NCBI GenBank assembly: GCA_963836355.1
Contig: CAWIJO010000020.1
Location: 124,001 to 188,000 of the forward strand
Length of the DNA: 64,000 nt
Direction of reading: 5' to 3'
From: Palsa-506 sp963836355
Lineage (GTDB): Bacteria > Actinomycetota > Actinomycetes > Streptosporangiales > Streptosporangiaceae
Shown here in pieces: positions 53,501 to 61,063 of the stretch. The first letter of the stretch is position 1, and the number at the start of each line of letters is the position of its first letter. Made by a program: the position numbers and the translations under genes. The notes beneath the pieces were generated by a model, which saw nothing but the letters and a program-made list of their open reading frames with translations, was not told where the DNA came from and did not search any database.

Positions 53501-54700
53501 TGATTGTTTATGTTTTTTGTGATTGTGTTATGAGTATTTTTTTTTGTTTGTGTTGTTTGTTTTTTTATTTATATGTTTTATATTTTTGTTATGTTTTTAA
53601 TGTGTTATTATATTTGTTTTATGAGTGATGATGTTTGTGTATTTTATTTGATTATTTTATGTATATATTTGTTTTGATTTTTTTATTTTTTTTTGTTTTT
53701 TTTTTTTTAGTTTTTGTTTTTTTTTTATGTATTTGTTATATATGTGTTGATGTATAAGTATTTTTTTATGATTTTTGTTGTAAGTTTTTTTATGAGTTTG
53801 TTTTTATTTGATGTTGTTTATTTTATATATTTATGATTTTGATTTTGTTTTATGTTTTTTTTTTGAGTGTGTGAATTGTTTATTGATTTTGTTATTTGTT
53901 ATTGTATGTTTTGTATTTTTGTTTTTTTTTGATTAGTGTGAATATGTGTTTGTTTGTGTATGTGTGTGTGTGTTTTTTAAGTGTTTTGTATGAATGTATG
54001 TTATATTATTTGTTATGTTTAGTGAGATTATGTTTTTTGTTTGATTTGTTTATGAGTGTGAGTTTTTGTTTTTGTTTTGTTTGTGTATGTTTATTATATT
54101 GATTGTTGTTTTGTTTGTATTTTATTTTTTTAGTTTGTATATTATTTTACGTTTTATTTTTGTGTTTTTGTGTTTTATTGTATTGTTTTTTTTTATGAAT
54201 GTTATTTTTTGTTTATTTTTTGTTTGTTGTTGTTTTATGAGATTAGTTTGTGTTTGTTGTTGTTATTTTTTTTTGTGATGTTTGTTTGTATTTATTTGTT
54301 TGTAAAGTTTTTTTTTATTTGTGTTGTTGTTTTTTGATTTATTGTTGATGTGTGTATATTGTTAGTGTGAGTATGTGAGTGTTGTGAGTATTTATGTTTT
54401 TTATTGTATGTATTGTGTTTTTAGGTGTTATGATGTATGTTGTGATTTTGTTGTGTATGAGTGTTTTTGTATTGGGATTGTTTTAGTTTGTTTTGTTTTG
54501 TTGTATTTTGTGTATTTTTTTGTATTATTATTTGTTGTTTTGTAAGTTGTTTTTTGAGTACGTGATGTGTATTTGTTATGTATTGTGTTTTTATTTTGTA
54601 TTGTGTTAGTGTGTGAATGTGTATGATGAGTTTGTTTGTAGGTGTCGAGATAAGTAGTTGGTATATGACTATTTATGTGTTGTTGTTAGTATATCGTGTA
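50505..54700. other. Cytosine-depleted, G/T-rich tract
   Basis: In this ~4.2 kb the + strand has almost no C. I count three C in 52,031-54,540, two in 51,241-51,840 and 13 in 50,521-51,840. Two sub-regions differ. At 50.5-51.25 kb A, G and T are all common (a sampled 60-base line has 23 G, 17 A, 20 T). At 51.25-54.65 kb T dominates (a sampled line has 41 T, 12 G, 7 A). Because ATG, GTG and TTG on the minus strand all need a + strand C, no minus-strand start codon can exist, and only TAA stops remain. Rightward ORFs here are low-complexity F/V/L/C strings that I do not consider genes. The cause is unresolved: strand-biased C-to-T change or a sequence artefact. Confidence 0.9.
51840..52035 (-). 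pseudogene. Island of near-normal composition with protein-like minus-strand frame
   Basis: Inside the C-poor tract about 165 bases keep many cytosines. Read on the minus strand they give DKSINAAQSQPAAQQNRAVI, YQTIRHHATTNLPFSANTIK and PMLLIINNSIINTHF before a TAA. IRxxAxTxxPFSANTIxPMLP is a pattern I associate with small phage and plasmid proteins of actinobacteria. The end of this frame looks like a G-to-A-changed coding strand (V to I, D/G to N, A to T, and TGG to TAA). It suggests that leftward element genes once filled the tract. The assignment is tentative. Confidence 0.45.
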
Positions 54701-54721
54701 TTTGATTTATTGAACGTTGAG

Positions 54722-55292
54722 GTAGAAATTCTGGAGCAGGCGATCTGCGACGGCGACACGTAAGTCAAGCCAGAGCAGCTCGGCTGCGCTCGCGACATCG
54801 CTCGGCACGCTGAGCTGTCGCGTGAGGCGGCTCGGACTCAGGCTGAGCGCGAGCGCGTTGCTGCTGCTCGCAGGGAGCTGGCTGATGCGACGGCTGACCT
54901 GGAGCAAGCTGGGGCAGGCAGCCTCCGCGAGAGCTAGGAGCAGATCGCGGCTGCGCTGGCTGACGCGCAGGCGGCGATGAAGCGGCTTGCTGGGCTGGTT
55001 CCGCGCACAACGAACTCGTGAAGGCTCACACGAGGCGCGTGATGGCTGCGTGCAAGGCTCTGTCTGGCGGTTAGGTGCGCATGGTCGCTCGCGACATCTA
55101 CGAAGTGTACGGCGTGCGCGTCAGCGCGCACAACATCACGATGGACGGCTGGAAGGCGTCGAGCGTTACCGGCGAGGTTGCGTTTGCGCCGCGATAGCAC
55201 TTGTGCTCGACGGTTTGGACTTCAGCTCGGAGAACGGGCACATCGTCTGACGCGACTACGTCAAGGGCAAGGCGCAGAGGTTCTGGCTATGA
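54722..55292 (+). pseudogene. Damaged rightward element gene(s), coiled-coil type
   Basis: Protein-like sequence in consecutive frames: EQAICDGDT, stop, VKPEQL, then a coiled-coil-like AELSREAARTQAERERVAAA and RRELADATADLEQAGAGS, a stop, EQIAAALADAQAAMKRLAGL; a shift near 55,005; HNELVKAHTRRVMAACKALS, a stop, VRMVARDIYEVYGVRVSAHN, ITMDGWKASSVTGEVAF; a shift near 55,195; LVLDGLDFSSENGHIV, a stop, RDYVKGKAQRFWL and the final TGA. Stops at 54935, 55072 and 55248 revert to CAG, CAG and CGA by T-to-C, and 54761 to CAA. The last TGA overlaps the next ATG. The function is not recognised. Confidence 0.6.
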
Positions 55293-55474
55293 GCGCTGAC
55301 CAGCAGCCTGACGGACAGGTCGGACAGGACGCTACTTCGACCGCTGAGCAGTTCAATGCGATGGGCTACCGCGAGCGCAACGAGCTGTTCGCTCGGAACT
55401 ACGACGCCTACCGGCGGCTGGCGGACGCAGAGCTGACGGCAGCTAAGACGGCGGCGCGCAATGGCTGGTGGTGA
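55289..55474 (+). CDS. Small intact element gene
   Basis: Encodes 61 residues, MSADQQPDGQVGQDATSTAE then QFNAMGYRERNELFARNYDA, YRRLADAELTAAKTAARNGW and W, with a helical Arg/Glu-rich second half. The ATG overlaps the preceding TGA (ATGA) and its 3' end overlaps the next gene, which is phage-like gene packing. It is one of few uninterrupted frames between 48.7 and 57.3 kb. Small phage proteins with an NExFxRNYxAYRRLA-like core are plausible relatives, but no function can be named. Confidence 0.6.
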   Translation: MSADQQPDGQVGQDATSTAEQFNAMGYRERNELFARNYDAYRRLADAELTAAKTAARNGWW

Positions 55475-55661
55475 GGCGCTGCCAGCGTCGACATCTTTAG
55501 ACGCTGAGGTAAGCTGGGTGCTTTCTTCCGGCATTGCTCAGCCGAGGCCGGCGGGACCGGTTGGGCTGACGTGCGCGCAGATGATGAACGGTGCCGCACA
55601 GACAGCGCAGGTCGCTAACGCGGCGGTGAACGCGAAGCTGATCTCTGGTGTTGGAGAGTAG
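55461..55661 (+). CDS. Small hypothetical element protein
   Basis: A 66-residue frame starting MAGGEALPASTSLDAEVSWV and ending AAVNAKLISGVGE, overlapping the preceding gene by 14 bases. The second half (QMMNGAAQTAQVANAAVNAK) is helical and Ala/Asn/Gln-rich. Overlap and order suggest that it is a real element gene; no family is recognised. It ends close to the 3' end of the NACHT remnant, near the probable right side of the element. Confidence 0.45.
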   Translation: MAGGEALPASTSLDAEVSWVLSSGIAQPRPAGPVGLTCAQMMNGAAQTAQVANAAVNAKLISGVGE

Positions 55662-55689
55662 TCGATCTGGGCGTTACGCGGCGTCGCTG

Positions 55690-57740
55690 GGCGTTGGCGC
55701 TGGGTGGCAAGCTGGTGTTGCAGTTCGATGTGCCGGAATTGATAGACGCGTCTGTCTGTCGTAGGACACTCGCTGATGGGCGTCTCAAGAAAGGGCATTA
55801 GCGGTTATGGCATGCGCTGAAGCAACGCCAGCTATCTGGACACGATCACGTAGCTGGGCCAGGCTATTTCTAGCTAAGTCTATGTCAGCTCGCTCACGGT
55901 GCCGCTCATAAGCTCGGCGAAGATCTATAACTCATCTCCAGGGCTCGCTCATATGGCAAGCGAACAGCTAACCACCGCGAACGGACCCGCTGCAAGGCTC
56001 ATGACCAGCGTTGCATGCCGGTCACGCGCTAGCACGGCGCGGGGACTGGACGCTTCGGTGAGATCGCTGGGCACTTGTCGAACTTCATTGCAATACCGAA
56101 GGTGACAGCGAGAAGACCGCTGATGAAAAGGCTGACAAGCACGTGACGATCAACGCGTCGATGAGGGGTAGGCTGGTCAGCTTGAGTTCAGTGCGATGTG
56201 TCTACTCTATGATCTCACTGAGCGCGACGCCGATCACAAGACAATATAGGACACTGACTGCGAAGCGTGACAACGGAACGCACTCGCGCGCGGTTCCGAC
56301 ACTGCGCACGGGGTTCTCGAACCGCCAACCTGCCTGCCTTTCTGTAGCCGCCACCAGGCGAGGTCGGGTCCACTTCGGCGTATTCAAGGTGACGTGCAAG
56401 AAACACCAGCTAACCTCGGCCTGCTGCGCGTCAGCGACCAACGCGCGGTAGGCAGCAGGAACGAAAGCATCGAACAGGTACGACTCGACGCTGCTCGGTC
56501 AGCTAAGGTCGGGCTACATAGCTCAGCGGGTCGCGAAGCGCTCGATCTGCTTACCAGGCTGAGGGTTATAGACGGCGCGGGCTAAGCCGACTATAAGCGG
56601 TGTCTCCAGCGCCTGCTCGACCGGCGACTGGGTGCTGAGGGCGTTCGCAACAGGAGCTCAGCGGGCCGCTGCGTTCGGACCTCTGGCATCCTCACGTAGA
56701 TAGCGAGACACGTGTTGGTGTCAGGGAGCGCAGCTGGACTGCCGCAGCAGCTCGCAGGGTCACCTCGGCAACGTAGGCGGCCGGACAGCTTCTCGGTACT
56801 GCTTGGTGCGGCACGTGACCACAAGCGTTCGCCAGGTTGCAGCGCGTGTTGATCTGGGTGATCGTCGACTCACGGACGGCGTGTGGATCTCATCGAGACG
56901 TCTAGGATCGGCGGGATCTGACCAGCCGCCAGCAGCGCCTGAACGCGTGTGCCTCTTCTGTGCCAGGCGGCGCGGGATATGCCAGGGCAGGGTGATCGAT
57001 GGTCAGCTGGGCTGCCAGCCAGCTATGCAGGTCTGATCTTGGGGGTTCCACGACGCCAGCGAGGCAAGCACGGGAATCGCGCTCCGCTGGTGCGATCTTT
57101 CAGAAGGTCCAGCACCAGCCGGACCATCAGCATCGTCTTGCCAGCGCCAGGCTCACCAGCACTACCAGTCGGCCAGTCGGTACCCGACCAGCGCGTCCGC
57201 CAACTGGCCACCATCCCCTGCCAGGCCAGCCGGGCTGTGCGCTCAAGCGCCGGGCGGCGGGGGCGAAGGCCAGCCTGCGCCACTGGTCGCCAATTTCACT
57301 AGGACGTCTCAGCCATCGGTCAGGGACGCATCTGTCGCGTTCCAGGAGACCGGCAGCGGATAGGGGTCGTTGAGCTGATGAACTGCGACCTCTGCTGCCC
57401 ACTGGGCGCCTACGGCGACGGCGAGCTGGTCGGCGACCTCCGCCAGGTTCAAGCCGTCGCCCCTGGCTGCATCGCGCCGGTCATCACGATAGGCGGCCCA
57501 AGCCAGGTACAGCGCGGCGGGGGCCCCGCCGCCCACCAGCACAGCGACTAGGGTCTGGGCCTCGCCGAGCTGGTAACGATGCGCCAAATACAGAGCTGCC
57601 GCAACCGAGGCGAACAACAGCGCCAGGAAAACTGCACCAGTGCGGCGGGTTGGGCGACGGCCCGCTAACTTGAAGCCGTCCCGGCTACGCGGGCGCTTCG
57701 CACGGTTCACCACCGCAGACTGCCACACCCGACGCCGCAA
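55690..57740 (-). pseudogene. NACHT-domain NTPase, multiply frameshifted
   Basis: An actinobacterial NACHT (STAND/NLR-like) protein in fragments. The N-terminal 143 residues are intact: two TM segments (GAVFLALLFASVAAALYLAH, LVAVLVGGGAPAALYLAWAA), then VADQLAVAVGAQWAAEVAVH and LNDPYPLPVSWNATD. After a shift near 57,310 the Walker A GEPGAGKTMLMVRLVLDLL appears, then LAAGQIPPILD and LDEI (Walker B), LVVTCRTKQYREAVRPP, VTLRAAAAVQLRSL, FLARHLEY, SPRAVLARDRHATLV and the C-terminal VYQFRHIELQHQLA. A TGA at 56658 stands where homologues have Trp. Such proteins are often anti-phage defence factors. Damage is confined to the part facing the element. Confidence 0.8.
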
Positions 57741-58040
57741 GTACTGATGAACGCAATCAGACGACCGGACGCTCTGGCACGCGCACCGCGGGACTGATTC
57801 ACGGGCGTCTGCGCGAGCCCCAAGGACGGCCCGCCATTAGGAGCATGCCGAACGCGAAAAATCGAGCGATATCCGCTGCCGGAAGGCTATGACCGCTCCG
57901 CTCCTGGACTGCTGAAAGGCGAACGCTCGAAGCGAGCACAGCAGGCGGCGGGTCAGCCTAGGTAGGTAAGAGCGTGTTAGCTGGCGCAGCGCGTGAGGTG
58001 AGGCGTGATCACCGCTGGTCACCGAAGCCGGGCGGGTGCC
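57741..58040. other. Intergenic region upstream of the NACHT remnant
   Basis: About 300 bases between the NACHT start and the 3' end of a GntR gene. Base composition is normal for the chromosome. It probably carries the NACHT promoter. No hairpin, repeat or gene was recognised. Confidence 0.4.
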
Positions 58041-58304
58041 TTACGAGCCGGGCCGCTGGTCTTCCGGGGTGACGAACGTACCGCGGCCCACGATGGTGAT
58101 GATCAGCCCTCGCTCCCGCAAGACCGCCGTCGCACGCCGGATTGTGTCGTAGGCGACGCCGTATTCGGATGCGAGATCTCGCTCGGCTCGCAGGCGAGCG
58201 CCCGGTGCCAGCTCCCCGGCGACGATGCGCGCTGCGATGTGATCGGCCACCTGGACGTAGATCAGCTTCGGCGCGTTCGGATCAACGGGCGGGTGATCAT
58301 CCAC
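58041..58304 (-). CDS. Short GntR-family regulator (winged helix only)
   Basis: An 87-residue protein containing only the GntR DNA-binding domain: KLIYVQVADHIAARIVAGEL, APGARLRAERDLASEYGVAY, DTIRRATAVLRERGLIITIV and GRGTFVTPEDQ. The effector domain of full-length GntR proteins is missing, as in many short regulators carried by actinobacterial genomes and integrative elements. GTG at 58302-58304 (VDDHPPVDPNAP) is the likely start. A divergent small gene begins 184 bases away, and the interval contains a repeated CCTGGCAG motif that could be an operator. Confidence 0.85.
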   Translation of the reverse strand: MDDHPPVDPNAPKLIYVQVADHIAARIVAGELAPGARLRAERDLASEYGVAYDTIRRATAVLRERGLIITIVGRGTFVTPEDQRPGS

Positions 58305-58487
58305 ATGGCCAGGGTAGGCACCGCTGACCTGCGCAAGCTTATGCCACGCCTGGCAGGGCCTGGCAGAGCCTTGCATAGCCATATACGATCGGCAGCGTAG
58401 AAACCGTTCCCGGCCGGCAGCAGACCGGGCCTTGATCGCCGATCGGGCGGCGACACATGAGCCAACGACGGATAGCGAGGATCTGCG

Positions 58488-58812
58488 GTGAGCACTGACG
58501 GCGAGGCAGACGAGCACGTTTTCGGCGACGTCGGCGGCTGGATATCCGGCCCGTCGCTCGCCGTCGAGCGGTTAGACGCCCGCCAGCTCGGCGGCCCCAG
58601 GTTCGGAATCAACGTCGGCGCCTGGATGAAGGAGTACGGACCTCGGTACGTGCTGCAAGGCGGCTTCGACGGGTTCGGCTTCGTCTGCTGGCGGCGCAGT
58701 GGCGAGGGGCGTCCGGCCGGCGCAGCGGATCAAGGCCGGGACGCTCGATGGCCTGGCCGAAATGATCGACCACCGAGAGGCGCACACAAGCGAAGCGCCC
58801 CGCCGGCCGTAG
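58488..58812 (+). pseudogene. Small hypothetical protein, one frameshift
   Basis: About 107 residues if repaired. It begins MSTDGEADEHVFGDVGGWIS, continues RFGINVGAWMKEYGPRYVLQ and GGFDGFGFVCWRR, then after a shift near 58,700 reads VRPAQRIKAGTLDGLAEMID and HREAHTSEAPRRP to a TAG at 58810. The codon usage and composition change at the literal frame's 3' part support the shift. The function is not recognised. It diverges from the short GntR gene. Confidence 0.6.
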
Positions 58813-59121
58813 CTGACGAGGCGCTTGCGCTGCGCTCGACGGTGCGCTAGGCGCCATCCGTCCCGGTGGCCAGCTTGTACAGTATATGACTATTAGTTAT
58901 AGTATGCATAGTTTTGTCCTCCACGTAGTGCAGAACCGATGCCGATTTTCCGCACGCCGATGCGCTGATCGGCGGTGCAGACCGGGTCAGTCGACCACAA
59001 GCATTGGTCGACTACCTGGCCGGGCTGCTTCCGCGTACGGGTCTACCGGGCGCATTCCAGGGACAAAGGACAATTCATGCCCTCCTTCATGGGGTCTCGC
59101 GGCCCCTGGGAGGACTGCCGG
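58813..59121. other. Intergenic region with AT-rich patch
   Basis: About 310 bases. The segment 58,875-58,915 is strikingly AT-rich (GTACAGTATATGACTATTAG and following) in GC-rich surroundings and may be a promoter or recombination site. GTCGACCACAAGCATTGGTC, near 58,988-59,010, contains an inverted GTCGACCA/TGGTCGAC pair. No gene was identified. Confidence 0.4.
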
Positions 59122-59733
59122 TCAGGCTTCGCGTGCCTGCGACGGGGTGGTTCCCATACGCTTGCGGCGGCGGTCCGCGTTGTGGGCCTCACGCTCGGCC
59201 TCCGTCATCAGCAGGAGACTGACCTGCTGATGGCTGACGCCGATCTCGGCGGCGATCTCGCGCAGGCTCCATCCCTCGGCGTCCAGCCGCTTCGCGACGG
59301 CACGGTGGTCCTTGCGCGGGTAGCGGGACGGCTCGGCGGCAGCCGGGAGGGCTTCTGGCGCGGGGGCGGTCTCCCCGGTGGGGCGGGGGGCGAGGATTTG
59401 CCTGCGCAGCCCGGCGACGGTCGGGGGCACCTGCTTCGGCACCGTCGGGAGCGCAGGCGCGGGCGCGGTGACGGTCAGGTCCATCGTGTTCAGGATCCCG
59501 TGGTCGGCCAGCGCCTCCCGGACGGCCTTGCTCACGTCACGCAGGATGGGCAGCAAGTCGTCGGTGCTGTCGCCCATTGCCTCGGCGACGTCCATCCCAG
59601 AGCGCAAGAGGTCGGGCAGGGACCACCCGGCGGCGGTGAGAGCATCGCAGCGGGCCCGGTCATCCTTGGTGAGGGCGACTCCCTTTGACTTGCCGTCGCC
59701 CCAGTAAAGTGAGGTATGGCTCACGTTTGACAT
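59122..59733 (-). CDS. Helix-turn-helix protein of unknown role
   Basis: A 203-residue protein. The N-terminal half is helical (VALTKDDRARCDALTAAGWS, LPDLLRSGMDVAEAMGDSTD), the middle is Pro/Ala-rich (APAPALPTVPKQVPPTVAGL), and the C-terminal part has a helix-turn-helix, AVAKRLDAEGWSLREIAAEI followed by GVSHQQVSLLLMT and a basic end. Layout resembles accessory or plasmid-borne DNA-binding proteins. No partner gene is obvious. A second-codon Ser start (MSNVSHTSL) is well placed. Confidence 0.7.
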   Translation of the reverse strand: MSNVSHTSLYWGDGKSKGVALTKDDRARCDALTAAGWSLPDLLRSGMDVAEAMGDSTDDLLPILRDVSKAVREALADHGILNTMDLTVTAPAPALPTVPKQVPPTVAGLRRQILAPRPTGETAPAPEALPAAAEPSRYPRKDHRAVAKRLDAEGWSLREIAAEIGVSHQQVSLLLMTEAEREAHNADRRRKRMGTTPSQAREA

Positions 59734-59825
59734 GCGGCCACGTTATAGCCGCTCCGGGTTGCTATGCAATCGTCAAGCGGTCTGCGCTGCGCCGTAGTGG
59801 GGTACTTCGGGTGACGTGGGGTGTA

Positions 59826-60665
59826 CGCCCCGCCAGCCGTAGCCAGGCCTCGACTTAGTATGCACGGCGCGTCACCAAATCGCGGTCGTTATAGTGCCCG
59901 CGAGCAGGCACACGACCCCCCATGCCTGTAGCCTCAGACCGCCTCCAGCAAGAGTGGCCATCCTGTCCCGGATGGCCTGGGCTTCGGCCGTTCTCTCAGC
60001 CCATTCCCGTTCGACGCCTGCCTGCCTGTCCCGGACCTCTCGCTCGTGCGAGACGGTTAGGCTCTCAAGTTGCGCTAGCGCGTCCGACATGAGCCGGTCC
60101 AGTTGGTCGAGGCGCGCCTCCACCGTGAGGTTCCCGGTCACAATCACCCGGCCTGGCGGAGCAGCAACGCGGACATTCGCGGAATCGAGGGCAACCGCCA
60201 CGTCCGTAGCATGCACGTGTGTCAGGTGGATCTGCAGGCGCAGGCGTCTTGCGAGCACCGGCCACCGTTCCAGTGCCCGGTTCCAGCGCAGCCAGAGAAA
60301 CGACGCGGCGTGGGCGCGGATCCGCAGGGCCTCTTGCCTGGCGGATCCCCAGGCTCCGGGGAGCTGAGTCCACTCGCGACGGACGTCACTGATGCCCTTC
60401 GCTGCTAGCGAGATGCCGATGATCAGGAGTAGTTCGCCGGTCCAGTGCAGCAATCCCTTCCAGCCGAGCCCCAGCACGAGGGCGATCACGACTGCACAGA
60501 ACACGAAGAAGGCCAGGAGCGTGACCCGCATACTCGGGTCAATGCTGGTGCCCTGCTTCGGGGCCTGGCGAAGGTCGGGCATAAGGCCGCAGGCTACTCG
60601 CGTCGCCGCTTGGGAAGGCCCGCGGCATGTCCAGATCGCATGAGCGCCCCGCCAGCCGTAGCCAG
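59826..60665. repeat. 21-bp direct repeat flanking the membrane protein gene
   Basis: The same 21 bases, containing CGCCCCGCCAGCCGTAGCC, occur at 59826-59846 and 60645-60665, and a diverged copy is near 58,799. The right copy is part of a hairpin. The two exact copies enclose the gene at 59872-60582. They may be repeated terminators or the borders of a small transposed cassette. Confidence 0.7.
59872..60582 (-). CDS. Membrane protein with central coiled coil
   Basis: A 236-residue protein. Two hydrophobic segments lie at the N-terminus (VTLLAFFVFCAVVIALVLGL and GELLLIIGISLAAKGI), and one at the C-terminus (LQAWGVVCLLAGTITTAIW). Between them is a helical region with VEARLDQLDRLMSDALAQLE and REVRDRQAGVEREWAERTAE, probably a coiled coil. 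Topology suggests a membrane-tethered soluble loop. Similar proteins of unknown function are scattered in actinobacteria. It is enclosed by two copies of a 21-bp repeat. Confidence 0.68.
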   Translation of the reverse strand: MPDLRQAPKQGTSIDPSMRVTLLAFFVFCAVVIALVLGLGWKGLLHWTGELLLIIGISLAAKGISDVRREWTQLPGAWGSARQEALRIRAHAASFLWLRWNRALERWPVLARRLRLQIHLTHVHATDVAVALDSANVRVAAPPGRVIVTGNLTVEARLDQLDRLMSDALAQLESLTVSHEREVRDRQAGVEREWAERTAEAQAIRDRMATLAGGGLRLQAWGVVCLLAGTITTAIW

Positions 60666-61063
60666 CGGGGCGCTCGTGGATGCCGGCAGCCTCGCTATCG
60701 CCGCCTGCCGGAAGGCACTACCGGCCTCACAATGGCTGCACCGGAATGCCCAGAACTTGTCAAGAACATCCGGTACCGTCCGGTACTTCGGACAGGGCGA
60801 ATCGGCCAGTGAGGTGGGCCGATGCTGGTATTAGCGCAGGCCAGCGCCATAGCCTCCTGACTCCCGGATGAAATTCGTTCTTAGGTGGTAGCGGTGCAGC
60901 CCGGCCTCATGCTGGCGCAGCGACGGACCGCGGTCACCCTGAGCGGGCCTAAGCCGGTCCGGTCGCAGAGATAAGGCATCCGCCCAATGTGACTTACCCC
61001 ACCTTACGGCGAGTCTCAACGGTGTCGGGTCGTGAGCACGGCCCGAAGGCCAAGGAGGCAGCC
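60583..61063. other. Intergenic region
   Basis: About 480 bases between the membrane protein start and a small rightward gene. It contains the hairpin at 60642-60675 and otherwise no feature I can support. Short open frames here lack a ribosome-binding site and show no family similarity. Confidence 0.4.
60642..60675. terminator. GC-rich hairpin
   Basis: GAGCGCCCCGC at 60642-60652 pairs perfectly with GCGGGGCGCTC at 60665-60675 across a 12-base loop. It includes one copy of the 21-bp repeat. Its position upstream of the leftward membrane gene and with no gene ending beside it makes the terminator role uncertain. Confidence 0.55.

Noticed and set aside
51728..54278. Rightward ORFs of 60-150 codons in the T-rich tract, rich in F, V, L, C and Y
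   Set aside because: They exist only because the strand is made of T and G, are low-complexity, show no family pattern and lack ribosome-binding sites; I treat them as compositional, not as membrane proteins.
50505..54700. Alternative genetic code (stop reassignment) in a phage
   Set aside because: The in-frame stops do not behave as one reassigned codon: TAG, TGA and TAA all occur, standing for Gln, Arg or Trp according to strand, and frameshifts coexist. A directional C-to-T change explains them better.
50505..54700. Diversity-generating retroelement variable region
   Set aside because: DGRs mutate adenines in a ~100-bp variable repeat and need a template repeat and reverse transcriptase; I saw none, and here it is C that is missing over kilobases.
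50505..54700. Ordinary low-GC horizontally acquired DNA
   Set aside because: Low-GC DNA is depleted in both C and G on each strand. Here G remains 20-38% while C is near zero.
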